From a virus, in the IMG/VR virus record IMGVR_UViG_3300014913_000009, positions 1-64,000 of that record: a stretch of DNA of 64,000 nt; one strand, written 5' to 3'. How positions within the stretch are numbered: the stretch's first letter is position 1; every line of letters begins with the position of its first letter. Below are positions 8,397 through 14,579 of the stretch, piece after piece. The notes below the pieces were generated by a model, which did not search any database, was not told the DNA's origin, and was given only the letters and a program-made list of their open reading frames with translations. Position numbers and translations under genes: made by a program.

Positions 8397-8462
8397 AAAT
8401 CTCATCAGTACCGGAATGCCAATCCGGCAGACCGACGCCGATACCAGCGTCGGTTTCGATTT
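8397..8462 (-). ncRNA. Hammerhead ribozyme, type II (canonical core)
   Basis: Read on the minus strand 5' to 3': stem II 5' AAAUC (8462-8458), GAAA (8457-8454), stem III CCGACGC / GCGUCGG (8453-8447 with 8438-8432, loop of 8), UC (8431-8430, cleavage after C), stem I UGCCGG / CCGGUA (8429-8424 with 8414-8409, one G-U), CUGAUGA (8408-8402), stem II 3' GAUUU (8401-8397). Every core nucleotide of the hammerhead consensus is present: G12, A13, A14, A15.1-U16.1, C17, CUGANGA and a G10.1-C11.1 closing pair. The stem I loop (AUUGGCA) can also pair with UGCCAAU just past stem II. It begins at the stop codon of the 8461 gene, so cleavage would separate that gene from the 7900 message. Confidence 0.85.
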
Positions 8463-8739
8463 AAATGTATTCTAATACCCAATTTTCCGGGTTGTTTCCC
8501 GGAACTCTACCACCAAAATCAAGATAGTACATTCTATCTATCTTTTTGGAAGAGAGCCCAATTTTGGCGGACTCGTATCCGCCATAACTATCGCTCTCGA
8601 ATGGGTTTATTTCGTATGTCTCTTCATCGACATATCCCAACATGCCGAGAAAATCAGCAACGGTGTCGATAGTGAAGTCATCTGGTTCTTCCCGACTTTC
8701 TACTTCAACGCCGTGAGCGTTATAAATTAAAACTTCCAT
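8461..8739 (-). CDS. Small acidic protein of unknown function
   Basis: 92 residues, acidic (MEVLIYNAHGVEVESREEPD...), with no transmembrane segment or catalytic motif visible. AAAAGGAAATATT precedes the ATG at 8739. It is flanked on both sides by the hammerhead/pseudoknot cassette, as if it were a single exchangeable gene unit. It lies between the zinc-ribbon gene and the Csx16-like gene. A defence-related role is possible but only by neighbourhood. Confidence 0.65.
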   Translation of the reverse strand: MEVLIYNAHGVEVESREEPDDFTIDTVADFLGMLGYVDEETYEINPFESDSYGGYESAKIGLSSKKIDRMYYLDFGGRVPGNNPENWVLEYI

Positions 8740-8755
8740 AATATTTCCTTTTCTT

Positions 8756-8787
8756 CGTCAATTTTATTGCGGATTGACGATAACCGC
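8756..8787 (-). promoter_or_regulatory. H-type pseudoknot leader, copy C
   Basis: Same fold as copy B: GCGG (8787-8784), UUAU, CGUCAAU (8779-8773), CCGC (8772-8769), AAUAAA, AUUGACG (8762-8756). AAGAAAAGGAAAUAUU and the ATG of the 8461 gene follow. The core sequence is identical to copy B, consistent with a recent duplication of the spacer. Confidence 0.65.
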
Positions 8788-8799
8788 TTTGAAATTGGC

Positions 8800-8863
8800 A
8801 TTCTCGTCAGTACCCGGGTGCCAGCCGGATAGACCGACGCCGATACCGGCGCCGGTTTAGAAT
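8800..8863 (-). ncRNA. Hammerhead-like ribozyme with altered core (degenerate sister copy)
   Basis: Same order as the 8397-8462 ribozyme: stem II AUUC / GAAU, stem III CCGGCGC / GCGUCGG with a G-U, UC, stem I UAUCCGG / CCGGGUA, CUGACGA. Stem I and stem II differ in sequence from the first copy but remain paired, so the fold has been kept by compensatory change. The GAAA box reads UAAA (8859-8856), however, so the catalytic G12 is replaced by U. A known hammerhead would be crippled by this. It is probably inactive or very slow. Confidence 0.6.
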
Positions 8864-8865
8864 TT

Positions 8866-9201
8866 TTAAATATCGTGAATATTTTCTAAAATGCACTTCG
8901 CGCTTTCCGGCGAAGACACTTCGAATTGTTTGACGGCATAGCGTCGGAGACTCATGCCGAATTGTTTCCACATGTCTTCTGCGGAGAATTCTTCTCCGCG
9001 GGGCGGAAATTTCTCGAATTCTACTGCGATATACACGCAGCAGAGGGAAGCTAAGTGCAGCGGCAAATTACCAATACACAAATTCCCGGCGACATCTGCC
9101 GGGATAGCATTTCCCGTGATGATGTCAAAATCAATCCCGCTATAGCGGGATGTAATGGCTTTTACGGTCGCCGGATGGCGACTGATAATTAAATTTCTCA
9201 T
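8866..9201 (-). CDS. Csx16-like protein, candidate type III CRISPR ring nuclease
   Basis: 111 residues, near the usual length of Csx16 (VVA1548 family). It shows the family layout: N-terminal strand plus RHP motif (NLIISRHPATVKAI, 3-16), the central IGNLPLHLASLC (about 53-64, family pattern IGTLP.hLA...C), and a C-terminal RGEEFSAEDMWKQFGMSLRRY (~78-98; family pattern RGrElt.eeM...Ga.L..y). Csx16 proteins accompany type III CRISPR systems and are regarded as nucleases of cyclic oligoadenylate second messengers. There are no cas genes here, so a phage copy would more plausibly act as an anti-CRISPR. The stop is 3 bp from the next cassette; the start is coupled to the macro-domain gene. Confidence 0.68.
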   Translation of the reverse strand: MRNLIISRHPATVKAITSRYSGIDFDIITGNAIPADVAGNLCIGNLPLHLASLCCVYIAVEFEKFPPRGEEFSAEDMWKQFGMSLRRYAVKQFEVSSPESAKCILENIHDI

Positions 9202-9203
9202 AA

Positions 9204-9647
9204 TTAAAATCCTTTCTTAAATTTGTATAAATACACATCTGATTTGCAGATGTTTTTAATTAAACTCATAATTTTATCGACTTCTCCGCCTCCAAGCCCA
9301 CAGCCTATCAGATATGGCATATGGAGAGTTTCTTCTCTCTCTTGGGCAAACTGGTCGACTTTTTCTAAACATACTGCTAAGTCTGCGTATGACACTCTCT
9401 GTCGATTTGTCCCTATGCCATCTTGTGCACACATATTGCACACATAGATCTCTGTGTCTACTTGAATTATTCGGATTTTTCCGAGTTCTTGTTTATTATC
9501 CCGAAAGACTTTTTCAGGAAAAGACCATTTTCGAGAAAGTGCTAACACAAATCCGGCACCCCATTTATTCACATTGTTCACAATATGGCATATGATGGCC
9601 GGTTTTTGAATTGGCGAAGTGACATCGCCTTTTATGATTTTGATCAT
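9204..9647 (-). CDS. Macro-domain protein (ADP-ribose-binding, Poa1-like)
   Basis: 147 residues from the ATG at 9647, which has GGAG 7 bp upstream; the ATG at 9659 overlaps that site. Macro-domain signature: IIKGDVTSP at the N-terminus, HIVNNVNKWGAGFVLALSRKW (~23-43, the ADP-ribose-contacting N..GAG loop), YLIGCGLGGGEVDKI near the C-terminus (the diphosphate loop). The class with a GCGLGGG loop includes ADP-ribose-1''-phosphate phosphatases and ADP-ribosyl-ester hydrolases. In a phage it could process ADP-ribosylated targets or nucleotide signals made by host defence, fitting its neighbour the Csx16-like gene. The exact substrate cannot be told. Confidence 0.85.
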   Translation of the reverse strand: MIKIIKGDVTSPIQKPAIICHIVNNVNKWGAGFVLALSRKWSFPEKVFRDNKQELGKIRIIQVDTEIYVCNMCAQDGIGTNRQRVSYADLAVCLEKVDQFAQEREETLHMPYLIGCGLGGGEVDKIMSLIKNICKSDVYLYKFKKGF

Positions 9648-9668
9648 TATTTTCTCCATTTATTTTGC

Positions 9669-9702
9669 CAATAATCCCGAGAATAGAAATCGGGGATTAT
9701 TG
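9669..9702 (-). terminator. Hairpin terminator-like structure
   Basis: Inverted repeat with 12 paired positions and one bulged G (9669-9680 with 9690-9702), between the 9717 gene and the macro-domain gene. No strong U-tract, so possibly a processing or attenuation site. Confidence 0.55.
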
Positions 9703-9716
9703 ACATTGACGATTGT

Positions 9717-9953
9717 TCAATCTGGATACAGAAGTTCTCTAACTTCCTCTACGATTCTTTCATATTCACGAGGAATTCTCTCGTTGCAATATGATTCCGT
9801 TGGCTCTCCATCAAGTGCGATCTTGACGGAGGTAATGAATACTCCGCTTTGTAGATGATTTGCAAAGCGGATTGTGATAGAGTTCGCTCCATCACATACT
9901 GTCATTTCTCTTATGGCGGAAGAAATATCTTCCTGTTTTAATCTTTTAAACAT
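9717..9953 (-). CDS. Small protein of unknown function
   Basis: 78 residues, no membrane segment. AAGGAGAGTTTATT precedes the ATG. It has a beta-rich centre (NSITIRFANHLQSGVFITSV) and a charged helical C-terminus. Family not recognised. It lies between the sigma-like gene and the terminator at 9669. Confidence 0.65.
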   Translation of the reverse strand: MFKRLKQEDISSAIREMTVCDGANSITIRFANHLQSGVFITSVKIALDGEPTESYCNERIPREYERIVEEVRELLYPD

Positions 9954-9983
9954 AATAAACTCTCCTTGAAAAGTGTTGAAATT

Positions 9984-10427
9984 TTACTTAAACTTTAACT
10001 GACGTTTGAGTTTTCGTAAATTTAGATTTACGATGCAAGAAATTCCCTGTTTGGAAACTCCTAACAAATCCCCTATTCGTTGATGGGAATATTCTTTGCA
10101 ACCAAATAAACCAAATTTCATAATTAATATTGCCCTATCACGCATTTTCATTTGCGCTAATAATTGGCGAAATATTTTATTAAGATGGTTTACATATTCA
10201 TTCATAAATACTTGGGATTTTAAGTGTTTATAATATAATTCGGCTGTTAGAATATCGACTTTCTCATGTCGACACTCTACACATATGTCTTGCTTTTCAT
10301 ATCCTTGCATATGATTACAATCCCATTTTTTTATTTTTATCGGCGTATAATGTACACGTCGGTAGAAATCTGTAGTATGGTTAGATTGCCCGCATTGCGG
10401 GCAATCTATAAACTTGAATTTTGACAT
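9984..10427 (-). CDS. Zinc-ribbon protein with sigma-70 region 4-like HTH
   Basis: 147 residues. N-terminal metal-binding part with CPQC (9-12), CNH (37-39) and CVEC (49-52). The C-terminal ~50 residues match sigma-70 region 4: MRDRAILIMKFGLFGCKEYS (94-113) followed by HQRIGDLLGVSKQGISCIVN, the helix-turn-helix that reads -35 elements, then an L..LKRQL tail. There is no region 2 and hence no -10 melting domain. Given phage-encoded RNAP-like proteins in the same window, it could be a specificity factor for them or an appropriator of the host enzyme. It overlaps the upstream gene by 1 bp. Confidence 0.72.
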   Translation of the reverse strand: MSKFKFIDCPQCGQSNHTTDFYRRVHYTPIKIKKWDCNHMQGYEKQDICVECRHEKVDILTAELYYKHLKSQVFMNEYVNHLNKIFRQLLAQMKMRDRAILIMKFGLFGCKEYSHQRIGDLLGVSKQGISCIVNLNLRKLKRQLKFK

Positions 10428-10702
10428 TATTTTGAGTTCTCTCTTTCTAATATTTTATTGATACTGGCTCCAGTATCCATTAATTCTTTTAATGTAATTC
10501 TCTTCTGATGATGGATCCCATCACTTCCAAGAATGCAGGATAGATCGGGTAGAGAAAATTCATAAGGTTCACATTCAAGGCTTACCTTTAGAACTTCATT
10601 TTCAATATTCACTTTGACATCTATATCAAAGTGAACTTTCTCTCGATCCATTAATGCTATTGCGAGCAAACTTGCAATAGCATCATGTGTTTTTGTTGTC
10701 AT
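10427..10702 (-). CDS. Protein of unknown function
   Basis: 91 residues, acidic, beta-rich centre (VHFDIDVKVNIENEVLKVSLE). No family recognised. GAAGATGACAACAAAAACACATG at the start is inside the preceding gene (20-bp overlap), so it is translationally coupled upstream to the membrane protein and downstream to the sigma-like gene. Confidence 0.65.
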   Translation of the reverse strand: MTTKTHDAIASLLAIALMDREKVHFDIDVKVNIENEVLKVSLECEPYEFSLPDLSCILGSDGIHHQKRITLKELMDTGASINKILERENSK

Positions 10703-11012
10703 CTTCCTTCTCTTTCTCTATAACAGAACGCAATTCTTTTAATGCTGGCGAATTGCTATACCATCTTTCAATCCGGATACTAAACAATAATCCGGCGAAT
10801 ATACCTATGGGACCACCCTGAATGACACCCATTACTGCAGATGCTCCGAAAGCGGCACCTCCAGTAAGAATGATATCAATAATAAGCATCACTCCGCATA
10901 TTACTGATGGCCATATCATTTTATTTGACATGGCACTTGCCATTCTATCGAATCGCGTCATTAGTGCCCATAACGACACTAATGACAATACTACTAACGC
11001 AATGGTAAACAT
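10683..11012 (-). CDS. Membrane protein of unknown function (about 3 segments)
   Basis: 109 residues. Hydrophobic stretches at about 2-18, 34-52 and 57-82 (FGASAVMGVIQGGPIGIFAG), then a cytoplasmic-like charged tail (ERWYSNSPALKELRSVIEKE). AAGGAGATTCGTT precedes the ATG. Not recognised. Confidence 0.7.
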   Translation of the reverse strand: MFTIALVVLSLVSLWALMTRFDRMASAMSNKMIWPSVICGVMLIIDIILTGGAAFGASAVMGVIQGGPIGIFAGLLFSIRIERWYSNSPALKELRSVIEKEKEDDNKNT

Positions 11013-11026
11013 AACGAATCTCCTTG

Positions 11027-11500
11027 TTAGAGTTCTGATCGTGCAGATACGGCCATTTTATCGACCATATCATTGAATTGAGCATCTATATGGATGCTCC
11101 CAGTATGACTGCGAATATGTTCAGTGTCAAATTTAACTCTTTGACATAAATCGAGAATGATTTTAATCAAATCGATATTTTTCGCCTTTTTTCCAGACGA
11201 TAGTCTCCAGTTTTTCTCGCGCCATTTCGCGCCATTTTTTATGACCTTGATAGCATATTGGCTATCAGTGACAAGTAATGGTGAGATATTCCGCGAATCA
11301 CAATATTTCAAACCAGAAATGATAGCATATAATTCTGCACGTTGGGATGTGCAGTTTTCTACTGAGAACGAAAAGTTACGAACCTTTCGATTATATTTTG
11401 TGACGACATATGCCATTCCGCCACATTTACTTTTAGGACTGTAACTTCCATCAGTATATAACTTATACTGATAGTCTACTGCATCAGATATCTTTGTCAT
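11027..11500 (-). CDS. rnhA: Ribonuclease HI
   Basis: 157 residues, the usual RNase HI length. All acidic catalytic positions are visible: YTDGSY (D17), RAELYAI (E55), VTDSQYAI (D78) and a C-terminal ND.VD (about D145 with neighbouring N144), plus HIRSHTG, the conserved HV.gH.G loop. It degrades the RNA strand of RNA-DNA hybrids, likely primer removal in phage DNA replication. AAAGGAAAATTATT precedes the ATG. It is the first gene of an operon reaching the sigma-like gene. Confidence 0.93.
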   Translation of the reverse strand: MTKISDAVDYQYKLYTDGSYSPKSKCGGMAYVVTKYNRKVRNFSFSVENCTSQRAELYAIISGLKYCDSRNISPLLVTDSQYAIKVIKNGAKWREKNWRLSSGKKAKNIDLIKIILDLCQRVKFDTEHIRSHTGSIHIDAQFNDMVDKMAVSARSEL

Positions 11501-11540
11501 AATAATTTTCCTTTCAAGAGATAGTATGATGTGAATAATG

Positions 11541-11627
11541 ATATATTATATCAAAACAAATGATATAATAAATGATATACAAATGATATAAAACAACGAA
11601 TAATATATATAAATGATATATATCATA
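11541..11627. repeat. Cluster of (A)AATGATATA repeats
   Basis: At least six near-identical 9-10 bp units (AATGATATA / ATGATATAT) in under 90 bp, some forming palindromes with TATATCAT. Related GATATA units recur at 13749-13808 and 14041-14061, on the other side of the gene-free region. They could be binding sites for a replication or partition protein. Confidence 0.5.
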
Positions 11628-11630
11628 AAT

Positions 11631-11639
11631 CCCACCATT
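11631..11639 (-). promoter_or_regulatory. Recurrent intergenic element AATGGTGGG (copy 2)
   Basis: One mismatch from AATAGTGGG. The upstream TTTTGTACAAT is shared with copy 4 (15564). It lies 131 bp upstream of the RNase HI start. Candidate promoter of that operon. Confidence 0.4.
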
Positions 11640-11686
11640 GTACAAAAGTGATATGTGTATATGTAAATAATATACAATTCATATTG

Positions 11687-11962
11687 TTATGACTGATTAA
11701 AGAAGAATGCTGGAATATATGTAAATAAATACATATTATAATCTTTTTCTATAACAAACTTTGAAATGAGTTTGGTAGAAAGCCAAACATTCCCGTTTTT
11801 CGTAACAATTTTGCATGAATCATTTTCGACAAATATTTCATTTAAATGGAATATTGTCATTTTTACATCAGGAACAAGCAAGCAAGCCTCAACAACTTCA
11901 GGATCAGTAAAATCATTTGGCAATCCTTCGCCAAATTTAAGGTTAGTATAAAAGAATTTCAT
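11687..11962 (-). CDS. Protein of unknown function
   Basis: 91 residues, no membrane segment. A strong GGAGGAAATTTTACT precedes the ATG. Mixed beta-strand composition (KMTIFHLNEIFVENDSCKIV). Family not recognised. It is isolated between the GATATA repeats and the gene-free region. Confidence 0.65.
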   Translation of the reverse strand: MKFFYTNLKFGEGLPNDFTDPEVVEACLLVPDVKMTIFHLNEIFVENDSCKIVTKNGNVWLSTKLISKFVIEKDYNMYLFTYIPAFFFNQS

Positions 11963-12261
11963 AGTAAAATTTCCTCCAAGAAAAAGGTAAGCAAAAGAGC
12001 GGATAATACTAAATAAATCCGCGAATAATTATTTTTAAGACTGAAAGCTACTTTTCATATATATCAAATAAGTAATGTATAATACACCCAAATCGGCAAA
12101 ATATTAATTAAGTGAAGAGGTATGTATGTATATAGAAACAAATATATCAAGACAGATATGAATAAGATAAAAGATAAGCCAAATAGAGATATTTAGAAGC
12201 ATTCAAAGAATACATCTAAAAACCACTCAGAAACCAACAGAAGCAATCAAAGATATAAATA

Positions 12262-12325
12262 TATAACATAAATTACACCGAGATATAACATGAATTACAC
12301 CGAGATATAACATAAATTACAAAAA
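12262..12325. repeat. Three 22-bp tandem repeats
   Basis: Units starting at 12262, 12284 and 12306 with consensus ATATAACATAAATTACACCG plus AG. Unit 2 has one change and unit 3 diverges at its end. Iteron-like. Confidence 0.8.
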
Positions 12326-12342
12326 CCACACTGTTATTCCAG

Positions 12343-12369
12343 CCGTCTCGTGCCGTCTCGTGCCGTTTA
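12343..12369. repeat. Tandem GCCGTCTCGT repeat
   Basis: Two exact 10-bp copies and a third partial copy, GC-rich within AT-rich surroundings, directly after the 22-bp iteron-like units. Confidence 0.75.
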
Positions 12370-12543
12370 ACGCCATTCTAACAGTATTTCGACATATTAC
12401 TAATATCTCTTGATAGCATTCCTATCACGTTCCATATAACTCTTTATATATGCCATATACAGTATGCCATATAGGTATGTTATATGTAATATTGTGTAAT
12501 GTGATAGCCAGCAATATTAGCACATATATTTAATATTTCGCCG

Positions 12544-12718
12544 AAAAAAGTCATAAGTCCAATTTGTACACCTAAAATGGCTCTTTTTGCAAATGTCCTT
12601 AAAATTCGTAGTAAACCCCTGACGGGGAATACTACTTATGACATATTTTTATTTTTGAAAAGTCATTTTTTTCTCAGGGTTGTACGAAAAAAGTCCATTA
12701 GACACTTATGACTTTTTT
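12544..12718. repeat. 15-bp inverted repeat with a third half-site
   Basis: AAAAAAGTCATAAGT at 12544-12558 is the exact reverse complement of 12704-12718. The core ACTTATGAC occurs a third time at 12634-12642, overlapping the arm of a hairpin. The arrangement suggests a protein-binding array. Confidence 0.75.
12608..12635. repeat. Perfect stem-loop in the gene-free region
   Basis: GTAGTA, AA, CCCC, loop TGAC, GGGG, AA, TACTAC: two perfect stems around a symmetric AA/AA internal loop. No U-tract follows on either strand, so it is unlikely to be a simple terminator. It could be a cruciform or single-strand initiation site. Confidence 0.7.
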
Positions 12719-12987
12719 TACGTCTTTTTTGCCACTCTAAACTGCCCCTATTTGGCGAATAGAGGCATTCTACGTTGCAAAAATTGCCCAAAATAGGCTA
12801 TTTTTGTAATTTATGATTTATATAGATTATTGAGCACCATACAAACTCTGTCAACTCTACCAAAATCGGCATATTATTATGTGTATTTCTACTACTGATT
12901 GCCAATCATATCACCTCTATAAATATATGTTTTTTCTCACTTTTTCAAATCGGCATATATTTTATTGATTGGATATTTCTCTTTGAT

Positions 12988-13279
12988 GCGCTCGCTTCGC
13001 TCGCGCCCAATAATAATGGTGATTTACCATATATGTTGACATGTAAAGTCCCATCAGACTGCCTCTACACGGCAAATAAATTCTCCTCAAAACACCTTTT
13101 TATGTGATAAATGACACATAAGGCCAAAATGCTCTTTTGGGTAGATATTTCTCTTAAGTGCGCTCGCTTCGCTCGCGCTTATAATGGGAGTATTATTCTT
13201 GATGATTGCGCTCGCTCCGCTCGCGCTGATATATGACAATCAAGTGTTCTTCTTGATGATACGCTCGCTCCGCTCGCGC
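12988..13279. repeat. Four copies of a GC-rich 19-mer
   Basis: GCGCTCGCTTCGCTCGCGC at 12988-13006 and 13160-13178; a one-base variant (CTCC for CTTC) at 13208-13226 and 13262-13279. All are in the same orientation, inside AT-rich sequence. Related GCGAGTCTTCGAGCGAAGC units occur at 15964-16030. Function unknown. Confidence 0.8.
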
Positions 13280-13482
13280 TTATATGGCGTCAGGTTAATC
13301 GCCATATGTTAAGAAGGGGCTGTTATAATAACGATTGGTAATTCGGCTAATTATAAAAATGGCTGATTGCCTATTTGGTTGCTATCCCTTATGATAGGTG
13401 CCGATTGGTATTATGTGCACGTCTCGGGATTCAGGCTATCAATATAAAGTATTAGCCGGGAAATGGTCTGTCGGCGGAGTAG

Positions 13483-13515
13483 AAAAAGCCCCTCCCCATA
13501 ACAGGGGAGGGGCTT
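13483..13515 (-). terminator. Rho-independent terminator
   Basis: A 12-bp very GC-rich stem (13486-13497 with 13504-13515) followed by a U5 tract on the minus strand. It ends the 13525 gene. Confidence 0.9.
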
Positions 13516-13524
13516 GCCAGGGGT

Positions 13525-13731
13525 TCAGGGAGCGTAAGGGCAGTCAGAGGAACATTCCTCTTCGTAGCACTTCGCGCCCTTATAGTGACAATAATTATGT
13601 ACCCAACATGTTGCATCAGCAGCGTTGATGGCTCGGCGAGCGCCACCACGTTGCACTTTACGACCATTTCGACCTTTGTGACACCAATCGTCACTTTTGG
13701 TCGTTGCCGCAATTCGTTCATATGGTTTCAT
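13525..13731 (-). CDS. Small cysteine-rich protein
   Basis: 68 residues with six cysteines and three histidines (WCHKG, CWVHNYCHYKGAKC, EECSSDC), positively charged. The spacing suggests a zinc-binding or disulfide-bonded mini-protein. AAGGAGAATCATT precedes the ATG at 13731, preferred over a 89-residue overlapping frame that lacks a site. It is the first in a row of six tiny genes (13.5-15.1 kb). Function unknown. Confidence 0.7.
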   Translation of the reverse strand: MKPYERIAATTKSDDWCHKGRNGRKVQRGGARRAINAADATCWVHNYCHYKGAKCYEEECSSDCPYAP

Positions 13732-13777
13732 AATGATTCTCCTTGTAAAATGATATAAAAATAATACAAACGATATA

Positions 13778-13808
13778 AAAGTGATATAATGATATATTAT
13801 ATCACTTT
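13778..13808 (-). terminator. AT-rich inverted repeat at a gene 3' end
   Basis: A 13-bp perfect inverted repeat (13778-13790 with 13796-13808, spacer GATAT) overlapping the stop of the 13797 gene. It could be a weak terminator or another GATATA protein site. Confidence 0.5.
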
Positions 13809-14021
13809 CTCTAAATGTTTTGTCGGTTCCGTCAATATCATAAGTTTTATTGACGGAAACAACAATATAAATGACAATGCGTCTACGTTTTCTCTTCGAG
13901 CCTCTTTATCAGAGACGATGAGGTGGATCAGAATAGATCCTATAATCGCAATCGGAAGGACTGCAATAGCATTTACCACCAATATGGCGATAAATACTGT
14001 AAATACGATTTTGTCTTTCAT
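13797..14021 (-). CDS. Small two-pass membrane protein
   Basis: 74 residues. Hydrophobic segments at about 5-34 (VFIAILVVNAIAVLPIAIIG) and 50-63, with a charged loop SDKEARRENVD. AGGAGAATTTATC precedes the ATG. Not recognised. Confidence 0.7.
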   Translation of the reverse strand: MKDKIVFTVFIAILVVNAIAVLPIAIIGSILIHLIVSDKEARRENVDALSFILLFPSIKLMILTEPTKHLEKVI

Positions 14022-14040
14022 GATAAATTCTCCTGAAAGT

Positions 14041-14061
14041 AAGTGATATATTATATCACTT
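14041..14061. repeat. 21-bp palindrome of the GATATA type
   Basis: AAGTGATATA, T, TATATCACTT: a perfect palindrome related to the 13778-13808 repeat and the 11.5 kb cluster. Confidence 0.6.
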
Positions 14062-14072
14062 GGGTGAATGAA

Positions 14073-14107
14073 TCTCCCACCATGCCGACAAGTGGCATAG
14101 TGGGAGA
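14073..14107 (-). terminator. Hairpin terminator-like structure
   Basis: A stem of about 14 bp (14073-14086 with 14094-14107) just past the stop of the 14116 gene. The tail is only moderately U-rich. Confidence 0.6.
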
Positions 14108-14115
14108 AAAATACT

Positions 14116-14508
14116 TTATTCTACGGTTTCTGGAGTTTCCTCTGGCTTTTTGCCGAAGAGGTGACTCCAGATCGACAGGATCTTTCCGAAGACCCAATCG
14201 TGGACTCGCTTCTCCGCTTTGGGAGAAACGACGGAGGCTATCAAAATGCATAGTCCTCCAACACACGCTAATCCCGCGATTAGCGAGAGGTTCTTGAACA
14301 GATAGTACGCCAGAAGAACTGGCATGACCACAACAAGTAAAAATCCCACTGCGGGGGATTTCTCACATAATGTGTCAATCTTCTTTCGGGGATTAACAAA
14401 TCCCGCGAAATGACTGACAAACGAGGACTCTAATCCCCGTTTTTTTGCTTTGCCGAGGATTTCGGTGATCTTCTTTCGGGGATTAACAAAATTTTCTGTG
14501 TGTTTCAT
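14116..14508 (-). CDS. Two-pass membrane protein with repeated FVNPRKKI motif
   Basis: 130 residues from the ATG at 14508, which follows AGAAAGAAGAAAAAT. The octapeptide FVNPRKKI occurs twice near the N-terminus (about 7-14 and 37-44), encoded by a repeated DNA unit at 14380-14399 and 14470-14489. Two hydrophobic segments follow (about 53-69 and 74-95), then a charged tail. The leader is pseudoknot copy E. Probably an inner-membrane protein with a cytoplasmic duplicated motif. Function unknown. Confidence 0.7.
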   Translation of the reverse strand: MKHTENFVNPRKKITEILGKAKKRGLESSFVSHFAGFVNPRKKIDTLCEKSPAVGFLLVVVMPVLLAYYLFKNLSLIAGLACVGGLCILIASVVSPKAEKRVHDWVFGKILSIWSHLFGKKPEETPETVE

Positions 14509-14525
14509 ATTTTTCTTCTTTCTGT

Positions 14526-14558
14526 TTGCAATTTTAGATGAGATTGCAATTAACTCAT
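14526..14558 (-). promoter_or_regulatory. H-type pseudoknot leader, copy E
   Basis: mRNA: stem 1 AUGAG (14558-14554) with CUCAU (14542-14538). Loop UUAA. Stem 2 UUGCAAU (14549-14543) with AUUGCAA (14532-14526). AGAAAGAAGAAAAAU and the ATG follow. Almost every stem position differs from copies A-D yet remains paired, which is the strongest covariation evidence for the fold. Confidence 0.65.
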
Positions 14559-14579
14559 TGATGATACTCAAAATACTCA

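Larger units (their letters stand above)
11963..13482. other. 1.5 kb gene-free, repeat-rich region; candidate replication origin
   Basis: No ORF with a ribosome binding site. It is strongly AT-rich and built of short repeats: three 22-bp tandem units (12262-12325), a 10-bp tandem (12343-12369), a 15-bp inverted repeat 145 bp apart with an extra half-site (12544-12718), a 10-bp-stem hairpin (12608-12635), several copies of an AAATCGGCA(T)A motif (about 12090, 12862, 12946) and four GC-rich 19-mers (12988-13279). Such density of iteron-like repeats in an otherwise compact genome fits an origin of replication or a major regulatory hub. Not proven. Confidence 0.5.

Noticed and set aside
8089-8475. 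128-codon plus-strand frame across the zinc-ribbon gene and ribozyme spacer
   Set aside because: The minus-strand genes have start sites with AAAGG and known-type motifs. This frame covers the structured spacer and lacks a start signal.
12988-13279. GC-rich 19-mers considered as a CRISPR array
   Set aside because: Only four copies with very unequal spacing (36-155 bp) and no cas genes. Not an array.
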